Source: an uncultured Eubacteriales bacterium
GTDB taxonomy: Bacteria; Bacillota; Clostridia; Oscillospirales; Acutalibacteraceae
DNA: 7,693 nt
Assembly: GCA_934476025.1 (NCBI GenBank)
Contig: CAKSNI010000044.1
Span: forward strand, 1-7,693
Direction: 5' to 3'
Part shown: positions 4,927 through 7,693 of the stretch, piece after piece
Position numbering within the stretch: the stretch's first letter is position 1
How the letters are laid out: every line of letters begins with the position of its first letter
Translations under genes and position numbers: made by a program
The notes under the pieces: model-generated
What the model was told of the DNA's origin: nothing
What the model saw: only the letters and a program-made list of their open reading frames with translations
The model's database searches: none

Positions 4927-5846
4927 CGCGCGGCTCCCTCCTTCGGACGATAGATTTCCGGCGGATTCCGCACATTTCCGTCAAGAAGGGCCACCCGTTC
5001 GATCACACCGGAATCCAGCAATCGTCGGGTTACCGGCCGGTCAAGCAGTTCGTTCCTTTTCCCGATATGGGCGGTGGTCAGCACCTGTACCCCGGTATGA
5101 AATCCCTCTTCGATCGCCGAAAGTTCTTCGGAGGTAGAAAGTTCGTCAAAGGCGATATATTCCGGAAATTGTGTCCGCAGGGCCATCAGCACCCCGGGGG
5201 CTTTTTCTTCGGTTTGCAGAACATCGCTCGCCTCCCCAAGATCCAAATGGCACACACCGTTCGAAAAGGCCGACAGTTCTCCGCGGCAATCCACCACCGC
5301 AACCCGATAATAGCGCCCGGTTTTGCCCGACGCCAGGCTGTGAATCACATCTCTTAACAGGGTGGTTTTGCCGCTGCCCGGCGGTCCGGCAATCAAAATG
5401 CCGCCTCCCTGCCACCCCTGCAGAACCGTATCGGCCGAAGAAGGAATTTCCCGGGCAATGCGCAGATTCAGCGAAGAAATCTCCTGCATTCCACCTTCTT
5501 TCTGGCATCCGCAAACCCCGGCACGATGGCCGCCTTTCATCCGCAAAAATCCCTGGGTCAACTCCCGGGTGTGGGAATACACCGACCCCCTTACCAGCAA
5601 CCGGAAACATTCCTGCAGCTGAGAGTGGGAAAGCATCAGGCATTGCGGATCCGGATGCCGGGCCACGGTGGCGTCCCGACGGACAAATACCGTTTCGCTG
5701 CCCAGCGTCAGCGCCACCGGCCGGTTGCTCCGCAGTCGGATTTCCCGGGTATTCTTCTTGATATCCGACGGCAGATTCTGCAGTACCGATTCTATGGACG
5801 GGCATACGGCATACAGCACCCCGTCAAAAGCCTCGCTTTCGTTCAT
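4917..5846 (-). CDS. spoIIIAA: Stage III sporulation protein AA (ATPase)
   Basis: The product is 309 aa from the ATG at 5844-5846 (Bacillus about 307), which has GAAGGGA about 8 nt upstream. A TTG at 5868-5870 would add eight residues and has no better support. The N-terminal half carries REIRLRSNRPVAL and a Y-S-H-T-x-E-L-x-Q-G-F-type segment (residues 90-100) typical of the family. The ATPase half has Walker A GPPGSGKTT at 154-162, a VAVVDCRGEL strand at 182-191, and a Walker B-like strand ending FDEL (D234, E235). The later ATAH-type switch reads TTAHIG at 257-262. SpoIIIAA is a cytoplasmic mother-cell ATPase related to type II/IV secretion ATPases and is needed for channel function. The family DEIG motif is DELS here. 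It is the first gene of the operon. Confidence 0.95.
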   Translation of the reverse strand: MNESEAFDGVLYAVCPSIESVLQNLPSDIKKNTREIRLRSNRPVALTLGSETVFVRRDATVARHPDPQCLMLSHSQLQECFRLLVRGSVYSHTRELTQGFLRMKGGHRAGVCGCQKEGGMQEISSLNLRIAREIPSSADTVLQGWQGGGILIAGPPGSGKTTLLRDVIHSLASGKTGRYYRVAVVDCRGELSAFSNGVCHLDLGEASDVLQTEEKAPGVLMALRTQFPEYIAFDELSTSEELSAIEEGFHTGVQVLTTAHIGKRNELLDRPVTRRLLDSGVIERVALLDGNVRNPPEIYRPKEGAARWE

Positions 5847-5896
5847 GGCGGTTTTCCCTTCTTTCCCCAAGGCCTTGCCTTTGAACTTCTGTTTTC

Positions 5897-5925
5897 ATGG
5901 TATGTCCGTTTTTTCAAAAAAAGAC
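5897..5925 (-). promoter_or_regulatory. Candidate sigma-E promoter of the spoIIIA operon
   Basis: On the minus strand, CATACCAT (plus 5897-5904) differs by one base from the sigma-E -10 consensus CATACAAT. It would give a transcript start near 5890, about 43 nt before the spoIIIAA ATG. Fourteen bases upstream is GTCTTTT (plus 5919-5925), only a poor match to the sigma-E -35. The spoIIIA operon is transcribed by sigma-E in the Bacillus mother cell, so such a site is expected here. A T-tract/A-tract segment lies between the boxes. Confidence 0.45.
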
Positions 5926-5977
5926 CAAGCCATCCGAGAAAAATTCGGGAAATGCCGACAAAAATCGTCACAAAAAC

Positions 5978-6005
5978 TTGACAGCGTCGAAAATACCGGT
6001 ATAAT
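5978..6005 (+). promoter_or_regulatory. Sigma-A promoter of the IMP dehydrogenase gene
   Basis: TTGACA (5978-5983) and TATAAT (6000-6005) are both perfect consensus hexamers, separated by 16 bp. The predicted start is near 6012, leaving a leader of about 27 nt. That is too short for a purine riboswitch, so control by an RNA leader is unlikely. It points to strong expression during growth. Confidence 0.88.
5993..6002. promoter_or_regulatory. 10-bp palindrome overlapping the guaB -10 box
   Basis: ATACCGGTAT is a perfect palindrome. Its right end covers the first three bases of the TATAAT hexamer, so a dimeric protein bound here would block RNA polymerase. It could equally be chance; a palindrome this long is not very rare in 192 bp. 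No second copy is visible in the region. Confidence 0.3.
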
Positions 6006-6027
6006 GATAAAAATATACTATTTTAAC

Positions 6028-6034
6028 GGAGGAG
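6028..6034 (+). promoter_or_regulatory. Ribosome binding site of guaB
   Basis: GGAGGAG followed by TTTT and then the ATG at 6039. This is a strong Shine-Dalgarno match and fixes the start codon. Confidence 0.9.
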
Positions 6035-6038
6035 TTTT

Positions 6039-7529
6039 ATGGCTTACTATTTTGAAGAGATTTCCCACACCTTTCACGAGTATTTGTTGGTTCCCGGCTA
6101 TTCCGACGCGAACTGTATTCCCTCCCGTGTATCGCTGAAAACGCCTCTGGTAAAATTCAAAAAAGGGGAAACCCCGGCTATCACCATGAACATTCCGCTC
6201 ACTTCGGCCATCATGCAGTCGGTTTCGGGCGAAAAAATGGCGGTAGCTCTGGCCAAAGAAGGCGGCGTTTCGTTTATCTACGGCTCTCAAAGCATTGAAG
6301 ACGAAGCGGCGATGGTCGCCCGGGCCAAAAACTTCAAGGCCGGGTTTGTGGTCAGTGCCTCCAACATCACCCCCGACGAAACTCTCAAAGATATTCTGGC
6401 ACTGAAGGAAAAGAACGGCTTTTCTACCGTTGCCGTCACTTCCGACGGCACCAGCAGCGGAAAACTGCTCGGCATTGTCACCAGCCGGGATTACCGGGTC
6501 AGCCGTATGACCGGAGAAGAAAAGGTTTCCGAATTCATGACACCGCTTTCCCGCCTGGTTACTGCCAAAGAGGGCACTTCCCTGAAACAGGCCAACGATA
6601 TTATCTGGGAACACAAACTCAATTCTCTCCCGATTGTCGATGAAAACGGAAATCTGAAATACTTTGTATTCCGGAAAGACTACGATGCCCATAAAGACAA
6701 TCCGAACGAATTGCTGGATGCCGAAAAACGCTATGTTGTGGGTGCCGGCATCAACACCCGGGACTATGAAGAGCGGGTTCCGGCTCTGGTAGACGCCGGG
6801 GTGGATGTGCTTTGCATCGACTCTTCCGAAGGGTTTTCCGAATTCCAGTCCCGCACCATTGCCTGGATCCGTTCCCGCTACGGGGATTCGGTCAAGGTTG
6901 GTGCCGGAAATGTGGTGGACCAGGAAGGTTTCCTCTTCCTCGCCAAAGCCGGGGCAGACTTTGTAAAGGTCGGCATCGGCGGCGGTTCCATCTGCATCAC
7001 CCGGGAAACCAAGGGAATCGGCCGCGGTCAGGCTACCGCTTTGATTGATGTCTGCAAAGCCCGGGATGCCTATTACCGGGAAACCGGCATTTATGTTCCG
7101 GTTTGTTCCGATGGCGGTATTGTGTATGACCATCACATGACGCTGGCATTGGCAATGGGGGCCGATTTTTTGATGCTCGGCCGGTATTTTGCCCGGTTCG
7201 ACGAAAGCCCGACCGAAAAAATTTCCATCAAGGGAACTTATTACAAAGAATATTGGGGCGAAGGTTCCAACCGTGCCAGAAACTGGCAGCGGTACGATCT
7301 GGGCGGTGCCAAAAAACTCTCCTTTGAAGAAGGGGTGGATTCCTATGTTCCCTATGCCGGCAGCCTGAAAGACAATGTCAATCTTTCGCTGAGCAAGGTT
7401 CGTTCCACCATGTGCAACTGCGGCGCCCTCACCATTCCGGAATTGCAGCAGAAGGCCAAACTGACCCTGGTCAGTGCCACCAGCATTGTCGAAGGCGGCG
7501 CCCATGATGTTATCCGCAAAGACAGCTGA
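6039..7529 (+). CDS. guaB: IMP dehydrogenase, Tritrichomonas foetus-like type
   Basis: The product is 496 aa and complete. The enzyme oxidises IMP to XMP with NAD+, the committed cytosolic step towards GTP. The barrel runs over about residues 1-102 and 220-496, with a tandem CBS pair between (about 103-218). Catalytic residues visible are D261 (CIDSSEG), the loop GGGSICITRE with nucleophile C319, D358 in CSDGG, and the flap dyad R418-Y419 (NWQRYD). E431 lies in FEEGVDSYVPYAG. These numbers are identical to those published for the T. foetus enzyme, as I remember them, and long stretches match it. Standard bacterial GuaB instead has GPGSICTTR at the active loop. K310 and E431 match the T. foetus residues linked to low mycophenolate sensitivity. 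It is transcribed alone, divergently from spoIIIA. Confidence 0.95.
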   Translation: MAYYFEEISHTFHEYLLVPGYSDANCIPSRVSLKTPLVKFKKGETPAITMNIPLTSAIMQSVSGEKMAVALAKEGGVSFIYGSQSIEDEAAMVARAKNFKAGFVVSASNITPDETLKDILALKEKNGFSTVAVTSDGTSSGKLLGIVTSRDYRVSRMTGEEKVSEFMTPLSRLVTAKEGTSLKQANDIIWEHKLNSLPIVDENGNLKYFVFRKDYDAHKDNPNELLDAEKRYVVGAGINTRDYEERVPALVDAGVDVLCIDSSEGFSEFQSRTIAWIRSRYGDSVKVGAGNVVDQEGFLFLAKAGADFVKVGIGGGSICITRETKGIGRGQATALIDVCKARDAYYRETGIYVPVCSDGGIVYDHHMTLALAMGADFLMLGRYFARFDESPTEKISIKGTYYKEYWGEGSNRARNWQRYDLGGAKKLSFEEGVDSYVPYAGSLKDNVNLSLSKVRSTMCNCGALTIPELQQKAKLTLVSATSIVEGGAHDVIRKDS

Positions 7530-7565
7530 TTCTTCCGCAATTACGCCATCTATTTGATAATAACA

Positions 7566-7607
7566 AAAACCCTTGCCGAGGCAACGCCCGGCAAGGGTTT
7601 TGTTTTT
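7566..7607. terminator. Bidirectional terminator after guaB
   Basis: AAAACCCTTGCCG (7566-7578) pairs perfectly with CGGCAAGGGTTTT (7589-7601). A further GGC/GCC pairing closes the loop, and TTTTGTTTTT ends the plus-strand form. On the minus strand the stem is followed by TTTTTGTTATTAT, so it can also end transcription of the convergent gene at 7622-7693. Confidence 0.92.
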
Positions 7608-7621
7608 CTTTCCTTTTCGGT

Positions 7622-7693
7622 TTAATCGGCACCGGGCAGTTCATCAAGCGAATGAGCGGCGGAATGTTCCACCGTGGTTCCCCAGTACCCCGT
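7622..7693 (-). CDS. C-terminal end of an unidentified protein (5' part outside window)
   Basis: The minus-strand frame is open from the window edge to a TAA at 7622-7624 and encodes 23 residues ending EHSAAHSLDELPGAD. The evidence that it is a gene is its placement: it converges on guaB and its stop lies just before a terminator with a T-tract for this strand. It is too short to assign a family. Confidence 0.5.
   Translation of the reverse strand, partial: TGYWGTTVEHSAAHSLDELPGAD

Noticed and set aside
4392..5357. 321-codon plus-strand frame opposite spoIIIAA-AC
   Set aside because: Antisense shadow of three confidently identified sporulation genes, with no ribosome binding site or recognisable domain.
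5847..5870. TTG start eight codons upstream for spoIIIAA
   Set aside because: The ATG at 5846 has a GAAGGGA site at good spacing and yields the family length. The TTG has no clear site.
6006..6038. Purine riboswitch or attenuator in the guaB leader
   Set aside because: Only about 27 nt separate the predicted transcript start from the ATG, too short for an aptamer.
6018..7505. 495-codon open frame antisense to almost the whole of guaB
   Set aside because: It mirrors the IMP dehydrogenase frame, has no recognisable domains or ribosome binding site, and its low-complexity composition is what codon bias on the sense strand produces.

Overview
The window looks like chromosomal DNA from an endospore-forming member of the Clostridia, plausibly an Oscillospirales/Ruminococcaceae-type gut Firmicute. 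The evidence is a complete eight-gene spoIIIA sporulation operon, GC content that looks to be in the mid-50s percent, strong AGGAGG-type ribosome binding sites, and family-level protein resemblances. The genus cannot be fixed from the sequence alone.

Layout, left to right. (1) The 3' end of a DegV-family fatty-acid-binding protein gene, plus strand (2-343). (2) A 365-bp gene-free stretch (344-708) crowded with inverted repeats. It includes two nearly identical GAC-loop terminator hairpins (416-452 and 675-710) and a candidate dispersed intergenic repeat. (3) An Asp23/Gls24-family gene, minus strand (709-1050), with its own sigma-A-type promoter and a structured leader. (4) The spoIIIA operon, minus strand, in the order spoIIIAA, AB, AC, AD, AE, AF, AG, AH (5846 down to 1167). 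Its junctions are overlapping or abutting, apart from a 16-nt gap before spoIIIAC and a 93-nt gap before spoIIIAH. (5) A 192-bp divergent intergenic region (5847-6038). It holds a sigma-E-like promoter candidate for spoIIIAA and a near-perfect sigma-A promoter for the gene to its right. (6) A complete IMP dehydrogenase gene, plus strand (6039-7529), followed by a strong bidirectional terminator. (7) The last 23 codons of an unidentified minus-strand gene (7622-7693).

How the genes work together. The spoIIIA products build the mother-cell side of the SpoIIIA-SpoIIQ channel that links mother cell and forespore after engulfment. SpoIIIAA is the ATPase, AB/AC/AD/AE are membrane or export-platform-like parts, and AF/AG/AH are ring-forming proteins in the intermembrane space. 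SpoIIQ is not in this window. IMP dehydrogenase makes XMP, the committed step to GTP. GTP pool size is a known cue for sporulation in Bacillus, so its divergent pairing with spoIIIA is suggestive but unproven.

I saw no mobile element, CRISPR array, tRNA or rRNA, and no convincing new system. The best leads are: the IMP dehydrogenase, which resembles the Tritrichomonas foetus enzyme far more than the standard bacterial form; a perfect 13-bp inverted repeat inside spoIIIAE; the duplicated terminators and hairpin-rich stretch at 344-708; a palindrome on the guaB -10 box; and the asp23 promoter embedded in the spoIIIAH stop codon.
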